Positions 1 to 6,543 of a DNA stretch of 12,581 nucleotides are shown here, piece by piece. The DNA is from Lentzea sp. (lineage in GTDB: Bacteria; Actinomycetota; Actinomycetes; Mycobacteriales; Pseudonocardiaceae), in the NCBI GenBank assembly GCA_030146905.1, contig JASLAV010000770.1, forward strand, positions 1 through 12,581, in the 5' to 3' direction. Within the stretch, counting starts at the first letter, position 1, and every line of letters starts with the position of its first letter. The notes under the pieces are model-generated. The model was not told the DNA's origin. It worked only from the letters and a program-made list of their open reading frames with translations, and did no database searches. A program made the position numbers and the translations under genes.

Positions 1-42
1 GGTCTGCGCCTGGGCCACACGCCGTTCGACTTGAAGTGGTGA
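1..42 (+). CDS. C-terminal end of an unidentified upstream gene
   Basis: The first reading frame is open from the window edge to a TGA at 40-42 and gives the 13 residues GLRLGHTPFDLKW. Twelve of its 13 codons end in G or C, as in the clear genes of this window, and a hairpin with a T-run follows 37 bases after the stop. Both support a real gene end. The other two forward frames stop at 31 and at about 57, so they cannot be excluded on length alone. The tail is too short to assign a family or function. Confidence 0.55.
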   Translation, partial: GLRLGHTPFDLKW

Positions 43-79
43 GCAGTGAGCAGTATTGAACGGGATGGTGCGCCCGATC

Positions 80-99
80 AAGGCATTGACGCCTTTTTT
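80..99 (+). terminator. Rho-independent terminator of the upstream gene
   Basis: AAGGC (80-84) pairs with GCCTT (91-95) around a 6-base loop, and the 3' arm runs into six T residues (94-99). This is a short but classical intrinsic terminator on the + strand, uncommon in such GC-rich DNA. It sits 37 bases after the TGA at 42 and probably ends that transcript. Confidence 0.6.
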
Positions 100-114
100 G
101 TTGTATCGGTGAAT

Positions 115-155
115 GTTTCGAAATCCTTCAATGTTATCGAAAACATTTTCGAAAC
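115..155. repeat. AT-rich island with nested TCGA-centred inverted repeats
   Basis: GTTTCGAAA (115-123) and TTTCGAAAC (147-155) form 9-base inverted ends. Between and overlapping them is TCGAAAA-CA-TTTTCGA (137-152), with perfect 7-base arms. The stretch is clearly richer in A and T than its surroundings and lies between two convergent gene ends, where a promoter is not expected. It could bind a regulator or a nucleoid protein, or be a relic of a lost promoter. No function is shown by the sequence. Confidence 0.45.
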
Positions 156-252
156 CCCGTTCGACGAGATCAGCCGAGCGGTCGCGCGATGTGGCCGGCG
201 GCGTCTCAGGCAGCTCCTGCCAGGGCCGCGGTGGGGGAACGCCTCGTCACGA

Positions 253-316
253 ATGGACGGACGACCGTCCGTGAACCCGTTCTGGCAACACCCTTCTGGG
301 CGCTGCCAGAACGGGT
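253..316 (-). terminator. Two tandem hairpins after the secreted PKD-type gene
   Basis: The stronger hairpin pairs 275-287 with 304-316: a perfect 13-base stem (ACCCGTTCTGGCA and its complement) with a 16-base loop that starts 9 bases beyond the stop of the leftward gene. A second stem, GGACGG/CCGTCC (255-260 with 265-270), follows directly and extends by a G.T and an A-T pair. There is no T-run, which is common for terminators in high-GC actinomycetes. They most likely end the leftward transcript. Confidence 0.6.
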
Positions 317-324
317 AGGGGGAG

Positions 325-1761
325 CTACCTGGCCGCGACGACGGTGGTCTCGGCCACGCGCTCGTTGTCGACCGGGTTGTTGTCCTCACGGCCGTCGAGG
401 CGCACCCGCGCCTTGAGCGTCGCCTTGCCGAGTGCCGCGTCGTCCGCGGTGTAGGTGTAGCTGAACGGCACGGTCACCGTGCTGTCCTCCGCCACGTGCC
501 GGCGAACCGAGGCGACGACGTCGTGGTAGCCGTCCGTCCTGCGGCGGAGCAGTTCGACCACGGTGTCCTCGGCGTAACGGGTGTTGCCGACCGACACCTC
601 GACCTGTCCGGTCTCGCCGGCCTTCGCGGTGGCGGGCGCGAGGACGCCCGTCACGGTCACGTCGTGCGTCTCGACCTTCACCGTCCTGGTGGAGGAGCCG
701 GAACGGCCGTCCGCCGTGTACCCGCTGATCGTGAGCTCGTACTCGCCGTCGGAGGCGTACCGGTGCGAGACTTCCGAGTAACCGGGAGGCAGGACCGCGG
801 CGGGCGTGCCGTCGCCGAAGCGGACCTCGCCACCCGCGAGCAGGCGGCCCGCGGGGTCGCCCTGGTCGATGCCGAACCGGACCTCGTCGAAGACCCCGGG
901 GTGCTCCGGCGTCATCCACGACGTGCCGGGCCTGATCTGCGGTGCGTCCGCCAGGCGCAACGTCAGCGCCGTCGTGGAGTAGTCGTCGTTCGCGACCCGG
1001 AGGTAGTAGGTCTCACCGGGGGACGTGGTGAAGATCGCCGGGTCGTGGCTGGACCGCATGCAGTCCACCTCGGTCAGCGCGGTGCCGCGGAAGACGGCGA
1101 TGGACGCGCCGCTGGAGGTCTGGGTGACCTCGGCCGAGAGGATCCGCGCGCGGTCGGCGGTGTGGCGGAACCACACCGACCGGGTGGAGGAGTTCTCGCA
1201 GCTCGGCTTGGGTTCGCCCGCTTCCAGCGTGGCGGCTCCCGTGTCACCCGCGACGTCGGTGTCCAGTGGCAGGTCGGCGGCCGCCGCGAGGTCGTCGTTG
1301 GCCGCTCTCGGCACCAGCTCGAGGCCGAACGTGACCGGCCCGGCGAACCGCGTGTCCTGCAGGAGGAAGTGGTAGGTGGTGCCCGCCGTCACCGCGAACG
1401 TGGCCGAACCGCCGCCGTGCGGGTACTGGCAGGCTCCCGGCGTCCACGTCAGCGCGCCGCGCTCGCCGGTGTAGGCCGAGATTGCGGGCTTCCGGTCGTT
1501 CTCGCGGTCGGTCGCCATCCTGACGAAGCCGTCCGCGGGCGCGGTGTAGCGGAACCAGACGCTGTTGGTGGACCACGAGCAGTGCCACGGGTCGTCGTCC
1601 GCCGCCGTGCTCTCGCGCGTGTCCACTGTGGAGCTGAACGGCAGCGAGGTGATCGCCGTGGCGCCGGAGAAGTCGTCGTTGGACGGTGGTGCCGCGTGGG
1701 CGGCACCCGGTATCAGCGCGGCTGCCAGCACGACGACCGCACCGATGATCGATGAGCGCAA
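325..1761 (-). CDS. Secreted protein with PPC-like, PKD-like and CARDB-like domains
   Basis: A 478-residue exported protein of unknown role, probably cell-surface or extracellular binding. Residues 1-23 are a Sec signal peptide (Arg2, hydrophobic core, cleavage after AHA). Two related repeats follow, about 28-150 and 154-270. Each opens with NDD, has a VWFR(Y/H)T core and two cysteines (Cys61/Cys111 and Cys188/Cys234), and resembles bacterial pre-peptidase C-terminal-like beta domains. Residues about 280-365 look like a PKD/Ig fold (VRFGDGTP, then HRYASDGEYELT). Residues about 366-478 look like a CARDB domain ending in a DNNPVDNE stretch. No catalytic domain is visible. The start is a TTG (1761-1759) with a GGGG stretch upstream. 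It is chosen because the signal peptide begins there and no ATG or GTG lies upstream in frame nearby. It is transcribed alone, convergent with the gene ending at 42. Confidence 0.85.
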   Translation of the reverse strand: MRSSIIGAVVVLAAALIPGAAHAAPPSNDDFSGATAITSLPFSSTVDTRESTAADDDPWHCSWSTNSVWFRYTAPADGFVRMATDRENDRKPAISAYTGERGALTWTPGACQYPHGGGSATFAVTAGTTYHFLLQDTRFAGPVTFGLELVPRAANDDLAAAADLPLDTDVAGDTGAATLEAGEPKPSCENSSTRSVWFRHTADRARILSAEVTQTSSGASIAVFRGTALTEVDCMRSSHDPAIFTTSPGETYYLRVANDDYSTTALTLRLADAPQIRPGTSWMTPEHPGVFDEVRFGIDQGDPAGRLLAGGEVRFGDGTPAAVLPPGYSEVSHRYASDGEYELTISGYTADGRSGSSTRTVKVETHDVTVTGVLAPATAKAGETGQVEVSVGNTRYAEDTVVELLRRRTDGYHDVVASVRRHVAEDSTVTVPFSYTYTADDAALGKATLKARVRLDGREDNNPVDNERVAETTVVAAR

Positions 1762-1781
1762 GTGGAACCCCAGTGTTCGCG

Positions 1782-1812
1782 GGCCGCTTCCGCGCGGCCT
1801 CTGATGATCAGA
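1782..1812. promoter_or_regulatory. Palindromes upstream of the PKD-type gene
   Basis: Two small dyads lie 20-51 bases upstream of the TTG start at 1761. GGCCGC/GCGGCC (1782-1787 with 1794-1799) can form a hairpin in the leader. TCTGATGATCAGA (1800-1812) is a perfect palindrome with 6-base arms. The latter is a plausible operator because of its position. I see no convincing -35/-10 pair here. Confidence 0.3.
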
Positions 1813-1855
1813 AGACGCGCGAAGTGCTGCTGGGGATGGCTCGGCGGGAGAATTG

Positions 1856-1897
1856 GGTCATCCGCCGCAACGGCCCTGCGGCCGATGGGAGATGACC
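1856..1897 (-). terminator. Hairpin after the 49-codon reading frame
   Basis: GGTCATC (1856-1862) and GATGACC (1891-1897) are exact inverted repeats. They enclose a second stem, GCCGCA/TGCGGC type, around a 7-base loop. The structure starts 17 bases beyond the stop of the small leftward frame at 1914 and has no T-run. It is a likely transcription end for that gene and separates it from the PKD-type gene. Confidence 0.4.
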
Positions 1898-1913
1898 GCC
1901 TCGGCCGGTGCGC

Positions 1914-2063
1914 TCAGCGCTCGGTGGACGTGCGCTGCTCCGGCAGCGGCTCCTGGAACAGGTTCGTCCAGGCGGGCTGGTCGTGGTGGGACGCACCGGT
2001 GCTCGCGTGCGAGCTGTGCGTCTCGGGGTGGCTGAACAGGTTGTCCGTCGAGGACAGGGTCAT
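1914..2063 (-). CDS. Small hypothetical protein, 49 residues, NLFxxP repeat
   Basis: ATG at 2063-2061 and TGA at 1916-1914 enclose 49 codons, 48 of which end in G or C; the bias begins just at the ATG. The product is hydrophilic, rich in Ser, Thr and His (six His), has no cysteine and no signal peptide or membrane segment. NLFSHP (8-13) recurs as NLFQEP (34-39), the second preceded by AWT. A hairpin follows the stop and an inverted repeat lies 35 bases before the start. The ribosome site is weak (GGA about 10 bases upstream). I do not recognise the family; a peptide precursor or small regulator is possible but unproven. The opposite strand has a frame (1885-2067) sharing the same wobble positions, so base bias alone cannot choose the strand. 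That frame gives a Trp- and Cys-rich sequence starting inside a hairpin, which is less believable. Confidence 0.5.
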   Translation of the reverse strand: MTLSSTDNLFSHPETHSSHASTGASHHDQPAWTNLFQEPLPEQRTSTER

Positions 2064-2097
2064 GTGAGTGTTTTCCGTTCTGTGACAGGGCAGACCA

Positions 2098-2123
2098 AGA
2101 CTTCAGAGCGCGTCTGAACGTCT
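2098..2123. repeat. Inverted repeat upstream of the small gene
   Basis: AGACTTCAGA (2098-2107) and TCTGAACGTCT (2113-2123) are inverted repeats with a single inserted base and a 5-base GCGCG centre. The element ends 35 bases before the ATG of the 49-codon frame, a suitable position for an operator. It could equally be a transcript-end hairpin if the rightward frame ending at 2067 were real. Confidence 0.35.
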
Positions 2124-2358
2124 TCGCGTCTCGTGCGGGCCGAGGCCGGCGATGACAGGCCGGAGGAGCGCACAGCGTGAGAGGTCCGGGTGTTGCGGAG
2201 CGCAGACGCCCGTGGGACCAACCGTACACCCCTTCCACTCGAACACCGGTGAGGTTTCGCGTGTTGCCCCTCGGAGTCGCGGTTTCGCCCTGAGCCGGGC
2301 GCCGGAGTCTGCTCTTGTGCCAGGCGTCCGGCCATGCCTATATTTGCCGAAACGACCA
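2124..2358. other. Intergenic stretch without a supported gene
   Basis: No reading frame here has sustained G/C third positions together with a credible start. I see no tRNA-like cloverleaf, no long direct repeat and no clear promoter pair. The last 20 bases become AT-richer (CCTATATTTGCC) and may hold upstream promoter parts for the sugar operon. Confidence 0.5.
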
Positions 2359-2376
2359 TATGTAAGCGCTTACATA
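2359..2376. promoter_or_regulatory. LacI-family operator O1
   Basis: TATGTAAGCGCTTACATA is a perfect 18-base palindrome with a central CG. This is the form typical of LacI/CcpA-family operators (TGnAAnCGnTTnCA type). It lies 63 bases before the lacI-type start at 2440, so the regulator next to it is the obvious ligand. Repression of the operon including the regulator itself, relieved by an imported sugar, is inferred. Confidence 0.88.
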
Positions 2377-2388
2377 ACACAAGGTGAC

Positions 2389-2404
2389 ATGTAAGCGCTT
2401 ACAT
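2389..2404. promoter_or_regulatory. LacI-family operator O2
   Basis: ATGTAAGCGCTTACAT is a perfect 16-base palindrome identical to the core of O1, with centres 29 bases apart and 35 bases before the lacI-type ATG. Two identical sites this close suggest cooperative binding across the promoter or early transcript. No standard -35/-10 pair stands out, so the transcription start is not placed. Confidence 0.88.
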
Positions 2405-2439
2405 AGTACCGACAGTGACGACGGGACGGCGGCAACGCG

Positions 2440-3471
2440 ATGGGGAAGCGACAAGCCTCGCCTGAGGCCAAGGCGGCGGGAGCGACGATCTACTCGGTCG
2501 CCGAACGCGCCGGCGTCAGCATCGCCACCGTCTCGCGGGTGCTGCAGGGCGCGACGGTCGTGGCCGAGACCACCCGGCAGAAGGTGCTCACCGCCGTCGA
2601 GGAGCTCGGGTACGTGCCGCTCGGGGCGGCGAGGAGTCTCGCGGTGCGCCACCACGAGGCGCACGGGCTCGTGCTGCCGGAGCTGTCCGGCCCCTACTAC
2701 GCCGAGTTGCTCATGGGCTTCGAGGCCCGTGCCGCCGAGCTCGCCCAGTCCATCGTGCTCGTGCTCACCAACAGCCGCACCGACCTGACCGCGGCGGTGC
2801 GGCAGCTCGCGACCAGGGTCGACGCCATCGCGGTGTTCGGGTCGCCGGCGGTCTCGGCCGACCTGGTGCGGCTGCTGCGCGCGAAGAAGCCGGTCGTCGT
2901 CATCGCGGGTGAGCCGCAGGACGGGGTCGAGACGATCGTGGCGGAGAACCTGGAGAGCGCACGGGAGCTGGCAGGACACGTGCTGGACCACGGCAGGAGG
3001 CGCGCGCTCTTCGTCGGCGACCCCGACAGCGGGCCGGACATCCGCAACCGGTACGCGGGGTACGTCGCCGCGCACCGGGACCGGGGTCTCGACGCCGCGG
3101 AGCCCGTCCGCGTCGCCCTGTGCGAGGCCGACGGCTTCGCGTTCGCGCGGCGGCTGCTCGCCGGCGAGCACGAGGCGGACGCGCTGATGTGCGCCAACGA
3201 CGAGCTCGCGTTGTCGATCATGACCACGCTGCAGGACGCGGGCCGCGACGTGCCCGGTGAGATCGCGGTGGCCGGCTGGGACGACGTCATGACCGCGCGG
3301 TACGTGCGGCCGGGGCTCACCACCGTCCGCCAGCCCGTCCACGAGCTCGGCGCGCTGGCCGCCGGCCGCCTGCACGAACTGGTGAGCGGCGAGCCGCCGC
3401 GGTCGCACCCGCAGACGCTGCCGACGCAGCTGGTGGTGCGCTCGTCCTGCGGCTGCCCGTCCACCACCTGA
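2440..3471 (+). CDS. LacI-family transcriptional regulator of the glycan operon
   Basis: A 343-residue DNA-binding repressor. Residues 16-37 (TIYSVAERAGVSIATVSRVL) form the LacI helix-turn-helix, followed by a hinge around PLGAARSLA (60-68). Residues about 73-343 are the periplasmic-binding-protein-like effector and dimer domain, including the conserved CANDELALS and VAGWDD segments and the final LVVRSSCG. The first 15 residues are an extra basic/Ala-rich tail before the helix-turn-helix. Start ATG 2440 has a modest GGCGG seven bases upstream. It is the first gene of the operon, 39 bases before the binding-protein gene, and just downstream of two perfect LacI palindromes. Autoregulation and control by an imported oligosaccharide follow from this arrangement but the inducer cannot be read from sequence. 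Confidence 0.93.
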   Translation: MGKRQASPEAKAAGATIYSVAERAGVSIATVSRVLQGATVVAETTRQKVLTAVEELGYVPLGAARSLAVRHHEAHGLVLPELSGPYYAELLMGFEARAAELAQSIVLVLTNSRTDLTAAVRQLATRVDAIAVFGSPAVSADLVRLLRAKKPVVVIAGEPQDGVETIVAENLESARELAGHVLDHGRRRALFVGDPDSGPDIRNRYAGYVAAHRDRGLDAAEPVRVALCEADGFAFARRLLAGEHEADALMCANDELALSIMTTLQDAGRDVPGEIAVAGWDDVMTARYVRPGLTTVRQPVHELGALAAGRLHELVSGEPPRSHPQTLPTQLVVRSSCGCPSTT

Positions 3472-3510
3472 CGACCACCGTCCACGGGAGACGAGAGGAA
3501 GCGAGGAGCA

Positions 3511-4785
3511 ATGGTGCACAGGACTTCCAAGACGCTCGCGGGGGTGTCAGCCCTGGTCCTGGTGCTGGCCGCCTGCGGGCGGGGCGACGAGGGGACCGGT
3601 GGCGACACGGGCGCCGGCATCTCGTCCGGCCCCGCCACGGGCACCGTCACCGTCTGGGCCATGGGCGCCGAGGGGGAGAAGCTGCCCGCGCTCGCGAAGG
3701 AGTTCGAGGACGCGAACCCCGGCGTCGACGTCCAGGTGACCGCCATCCCGTGGGATGCCGCCCACAACAAGTTCACCTCGGCGATCACGGCGGGCCAGGC
3801 GCCCGACGCGGCCATGGTGGGGTCGACGTGGATGGGCGAGTTCGCGGGCATGGGCGCGCTCGACCCGACGCCTCCCTCGATCGACGAGAACGCGTTCTTC
3901 GAGGGCGCGCAGCGCACCACCGAGGTCGGCGGGACCTCCTACGGCATCCCCTGGTACGTCGAGACGCGGCTTCTCTTCTACCGCAAGGACCTGGCCAAGA
4001 CGGCCGGGTACGAGACGCCTCCCACCGACTGGCAGGGCCTGAAGGAGATGGCCAAGGCCATGCAGGCCAAGGCCGGCGCCAAGTGGGGGATCGGGCTGCA
4101 GGCCGGCGGCACCGGCTCGTGGCAGACCGTGCTGCCCTTCGCGTGGTCCAACGGCGCGGCGCTGACCAAGGACGACGACGCCGCCTACAACTTCGACAGC
4201 CCCGAGATGCTGGAGACGCTGCGGTACTACGGCTCGTTCTTCTCCGAGGGGATCGCCGACAAGGAGGCGCCCGCGCAGCCCACCACCGAACCGGACTTCG
4301 CCAGCGGGCGCGTGCCGATGTTCATCTCCGGCCCCTGGATGATGTCCGCGGTGGAGAAGGTCGGCGGCCCCGGCTTCGCCGACAAGTACGGCGTCGTGCC
4401 GATGCCGGTCAAGAAGACCTCGTCGAGCTTCGTCGGCGGGTCCAACCTCGTCGTGTTCAAGGAGACCAGGAACCGCGACTCCGCCTGGAAGTTCGTCAAC
4501 TGGCTGGCGGACCCGCGGACGCAGGTGAAGTGGTACCGGCAGTCGACGGACCTGCCCTCGGTCAAGAGCGCGTGGCAGGACCCCGCCCTCACCGCCGACG
4601 CCAAGCTGGCCGCCTTCGGCAAGCAGCTCGACACCGCGCAGTCACCGCCGACCTTCCCCACGTGGGAACAGGCGATCACCGCGCTCGACACCGAGGTGGA
4701 GAAGGTCGCCCGCTCCGGCGCGGACCCGGCCGGCGCGCTCAAGGCAGCCCAGGCGTCCGCCGACTCCATCGGCACCGGCCGGTGA
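3511..4785 (+). CDS. ABC sugar-binding lipoprotein (extracellular solute-binding, family 1)
   Basis: A 424-residue substrate receptor of a carbohricate-type (CUT1) ABC importer, anchored to the outer face of the membrane. The signal peptide ends in a lipobox LAAC with the lipid-bearing Cys22. A Gly/Ser/Thr-rich linker follows, then the mature fold from about residue 44 (TVTVWAM). Family-1 landmarks are the FxxxNPGVDVQV segment, YGIPWYVETRLLFYRKD (about 144-160), and GPWMM. The start is ambiguous: AGGAG (3504-3508) is only 2 bases before ATG 3511 but 5 before the in-frame GTG 3514, while an earlier GAGGAA (3495-3500) suits the ATG. Either start leaves the signal peptide intact. The stop overlaps the next gene by four bases. 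Aromatic residues suggest binding of a gluco-oligosaccharide, but the ligand is not determined. Confidence 0.93.
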   Translation: MVHRTSKTLAGVSALVLVLAACGRGDEGTGGDTGAGISSGPATGTVTVWAMGAEGEKLPALAKEFEDANPGVDVQVTAIPWDAAHNKFTSAITAGQAPDAAMVGSTWMGEFAGMGALDPTPPSIDENAFFEGAQRTTEVGGTSYGIPWYVETRLLFYRKDLAKTAGYETPPTDWQGLKEMAKAMQAKAGAKWGIGLQAGGTGSWQTVLPFAWSNGAALTKDDDAAYNFDSPEMLETLRYYGSFFSEGIADKEAPAQPTTEPDFASGRVPMFISGPWMMSAVEKVGGPGFADKYGVVPMPVKKTSSSFVGGSNLVVFKETRNRDSAWKFVNWLADPRTQVKWYRQSTDLPSVKSAWQDPALTADAKLAAFGKQLDTAQSPPTFPTWEQAITALDTEVEKVARSGADPAGALKAAQASADSIGTGR

Positions 4786-5693
4786 GCTCGTCCACGGCGG
4801 TGGGCGCGCGGAGCCGTCGCCGGCGAGGGGTGGAACGGGCGGCGTGGCTGCTGATCCTCCCGTTCTGCCTGCTGTTCGCGGTCTTCACGGCGTGGCCGGT
4901 GGTCCAGTCGCTGTTCATGAGCTTCACCGACACCCGCAACCGCGACCTGCGCACGCCCTTCGCCGTGGAGTTCGTCGGGCTCGGCAACTACGTCCAGGCG
5001 TTCGCCGACCCCGTCTTCCGCACGGCGGCCGCGAACACCGCGTACTTCGTGCTGGCCGGCGTGCCGCTGACGCTGCTCATCGCGCTCGCGGCCGCCGTCG
5101 TGCTGGACAAGGGGATCACGCGCCTGCGCGCGGTGTTCCGGCTGGGCTTCTACCTGCCGGTCATCACCTCGATCGTCGCGGTTGCGGTGGTGTGGAGGTT
5201 CCTGCTGCAGGACGAGTTCGGCCTCATCAACACCGCGCTCGGCTGGGTGGGGATCGACGGCCCGAACTGGCTCGGCGACCCGGACTGGTCGATGCCCGCG
5301 CTGATCCTCATGGCGGCGTGGCGCAACTTCGGCACCGCGATGATCATCTTCCTGGCGGGGCTGCAGGCGGTTCCCGCGTCGTTGCACGAGGCGGCGTCGA
5401 TCGACGGCGCCGGGCCGGTGCGGCGGTTCCGGTACATCACGCTGCCGTTGCTGCGCCCGACGCTGCTGTTCGTCTCGGTGACGACGGCGATCGGCTACCT
5501 GCAGTTCTTCGAGGAGCCCTACGTCATGACCAACGGAGGTCCGCTCAACTCGACGATCTCCGCGTCGATGTACACCTACCGGCAGTTCGGGTTCGGCAAC
5601 TACGGCTACGCCTCCGCGATGAGCTACCTGGTCTTCGTGGTCATCGCGGTCGTCACCGCCCTGCAGTTCCGCCTGCTGCGGGAGAGGGGATGA
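4782..5693 (+). CDS. ABC sugar transporter permease, MalF/LacF type
   Basis: First membrane subunit of the CUT1 importer, 303 residues. After an arginine-rich cytosolic start (SRRRRG, 11-16) come about six membrane segments: about 21-43, 85-108, 121-142, 171-194, 227-245 and 279-298. The EAA loop that docks the ATPase is at 203-222 (EAASIDGAGPVRRFRYITLP), with the conserved Gly. The start is the GTG at 4782, which overlaps the previous stop as GTGA. It is preferred because it gives the normal family length and the open frame further upstream is only a shadow of the binding-protein gene. The stop overlaps the next start as ATGA, so all three transporter genes are translationally coupled. Confidence 0.93.
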   Translation: MSSSTAVGARSRRRRGVERAAWLLILPFCLLFAVFTAWPVVQSLFMSFTDTRNRDLRTPFAVEFVGLGNYVQAFADPVFRTAAANTAYFVLAGVPLTLLIALAAAVVLDKGITRLRAVFRLGFYLPVITSIVAVAVVWRFLLQDEFGLINTALGWVGIDGPNWLGDPDWSMPALILMAAWRNFGTAMIIFLAGLQAVPASLHEAASIDGAGPVRRFRYITLPLLRPTLLFVSVTTAIGYLQFFEEPYVMTNGGPLNSTISASMYTYRQFGFGNYGYASAMSYLVFVVIAVVTALQFRLLRERG

Positions 5694-6523
5694 CGATGAC
5701 CTCAGGCCGTTCGCACAACCGCTGGTGGCTCTACGTCCCGCTCACGCTCGCGTTCGCCGCCGTGGTCTCGCCCTTCGCCTGGATGGTCCTGGGCAGCTTC
5801 AAGGGCGAGGGCGAGATCCGGGCGAACCCGCCGACGTGGCTGCCGCAGAGCGCCTCGCTGGACAACTACACGCAGCTGTTCTCCCGGCTGCAGTTCGGCA
5901 CGTACTTCCTCAACTCGGCGATCGTCGCCGTGCTGGTGACCGCGGGGAACCTGATCTTCTGCTCGATGGTCGGCTACGCGCTCGCCAAGCTGGAGTTCAG
6001 GGGCAAGCGGGCGCTCTTCGCGGTCGTCATGGCGACCCTGATGATCCCCGGCGTGGTCACGTTCGTGCCGCTGTACGTCCTCGTCGTCAACGCGGGCCTG
6101 GCGAACTCGCTGCCCGCGCTGATCCTGCCGTTCCTCGTCTCGCCGTTCGGCGTCTTCCTGATGCGCCAGTTCATCATCGGCCTGCCGGGCGAGCTGCTCG
6201 ACGCCGGACGTGTCGACGGCGCGGGCGAGGTGCGCATCTTCGTCCGGATCGTCCTGCCGCTGTGCGGGCCCGCGCTCGCCACCCTCGGCATCCTCACGTT
6301 CCTGGGCAGCTGGAACAACTTCCTCTGGCCGCTGGTGGTGGCGCAGCAGGAGAGCCAGTTCACGCTGCCCGTCGCGCTCGCCCTCTACTCGACGGGGCAG
6401 AACTCCATCCAGTACGGCCTGCTCCTCGCCGGGGCCACCATCGTCGTCGTCCCGGTCCTGCTCGTGTTCCTCGTCTTCCAGCGGCGCTTCATCGAAGGCA
6501 TCGCGACCACCGGCATCAAGTGA
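5690..6523 (+). CDS. ABC sugar transporter permease, MalG/LacG type
   Basis: Second membrane subunit, 277 residues, the usual size for the family. Six membrane segments are visible, beginning with 13-34 and ending with 245-264. The EAA loop is at about 168-191 (ELLDAGRVDGAGE, then a hydrophobic IVLPL); the usual EAARIDGA is here DAGRVDGA, a mild variation. ATG 5690 overlaps the previous stop by four bases (ATGA); a second ATG two codons later is an alternative. No nucleotide-binding subunit gene follows, so the complex probably uses a general MsmK-like ATPase encoded elsewhere, as is usual for CUT1 systems of actinomycetes. Confidence 0.93.
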   Translation: MTMTSGRSHNRWWLYVPLTLAFAAVVSPFAWMVLGSFKGEGEIRANPPTWLPQSASLDNYTQLFSRLQFGTYFLNSAIVAVLVTAGNLIFCSMVGYALAKLEFRGKRALFAVVMATLMIPGVVTFVPLYVLVVNAGLANSLPALILPFLVSPFGVFLMRQFIIGLPGELLDAGRVDGAGEVRIFVRIVLPLCGPALATLGILTFLGSWNNFLWPLVVAQQESQFTLPVALALYSTGQNSIQYGLLLAGATIVVVPVLLVFLVFQRRFIEGIATTGIK

Positions 6524-6543
6524 GAAGTCCGAAGGGGACTCAC

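Noticed and set aside
24..61. GTTCGA and TTGAAC near the window start as a second StrR-type site
   Set aside because: The half-sites are 26 bases apart, not 17, and lie at a gene end. Half-site sequences this short are expected by chance.
496..1755. Long rightward open frame opposite the secreted PKD-type gene
   Set aside because: The translation is Arg/Gly/Val-rich without any domain, while the leftward frame has a signal peptide and recognisable beta-domain motifs.
1885..2067. Rightward 60-codon frame opposite the small leftward gene, with five Cys and five Trp
   Set aside because: Its ATG lies inside a hairpin without a ribosome site, and its high G/C third positions are shared with the leftward frame. 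The composition is odd. Not fully excluded.
2215..2260. TTCGAGTGG on the lower strand as a tRNA T-loop
   Set aside because: No acceptor or anticodon stems can be built around it.
2344..2405. Promoter hexamers around the LacI operators
   Set aside because: Pairs such as TTGCCG with TACATA have spacings far from 16-19 bases, so no promoter is called.
3750..4781. Long open frame upstream of the first permease, in frame with it
   Set aside because: It overlaps the binding-protein gene and is an Arg/Gly-rich shadow translation typical of GC-rich DNA; the GTGA overlap at 4782 is the better start.
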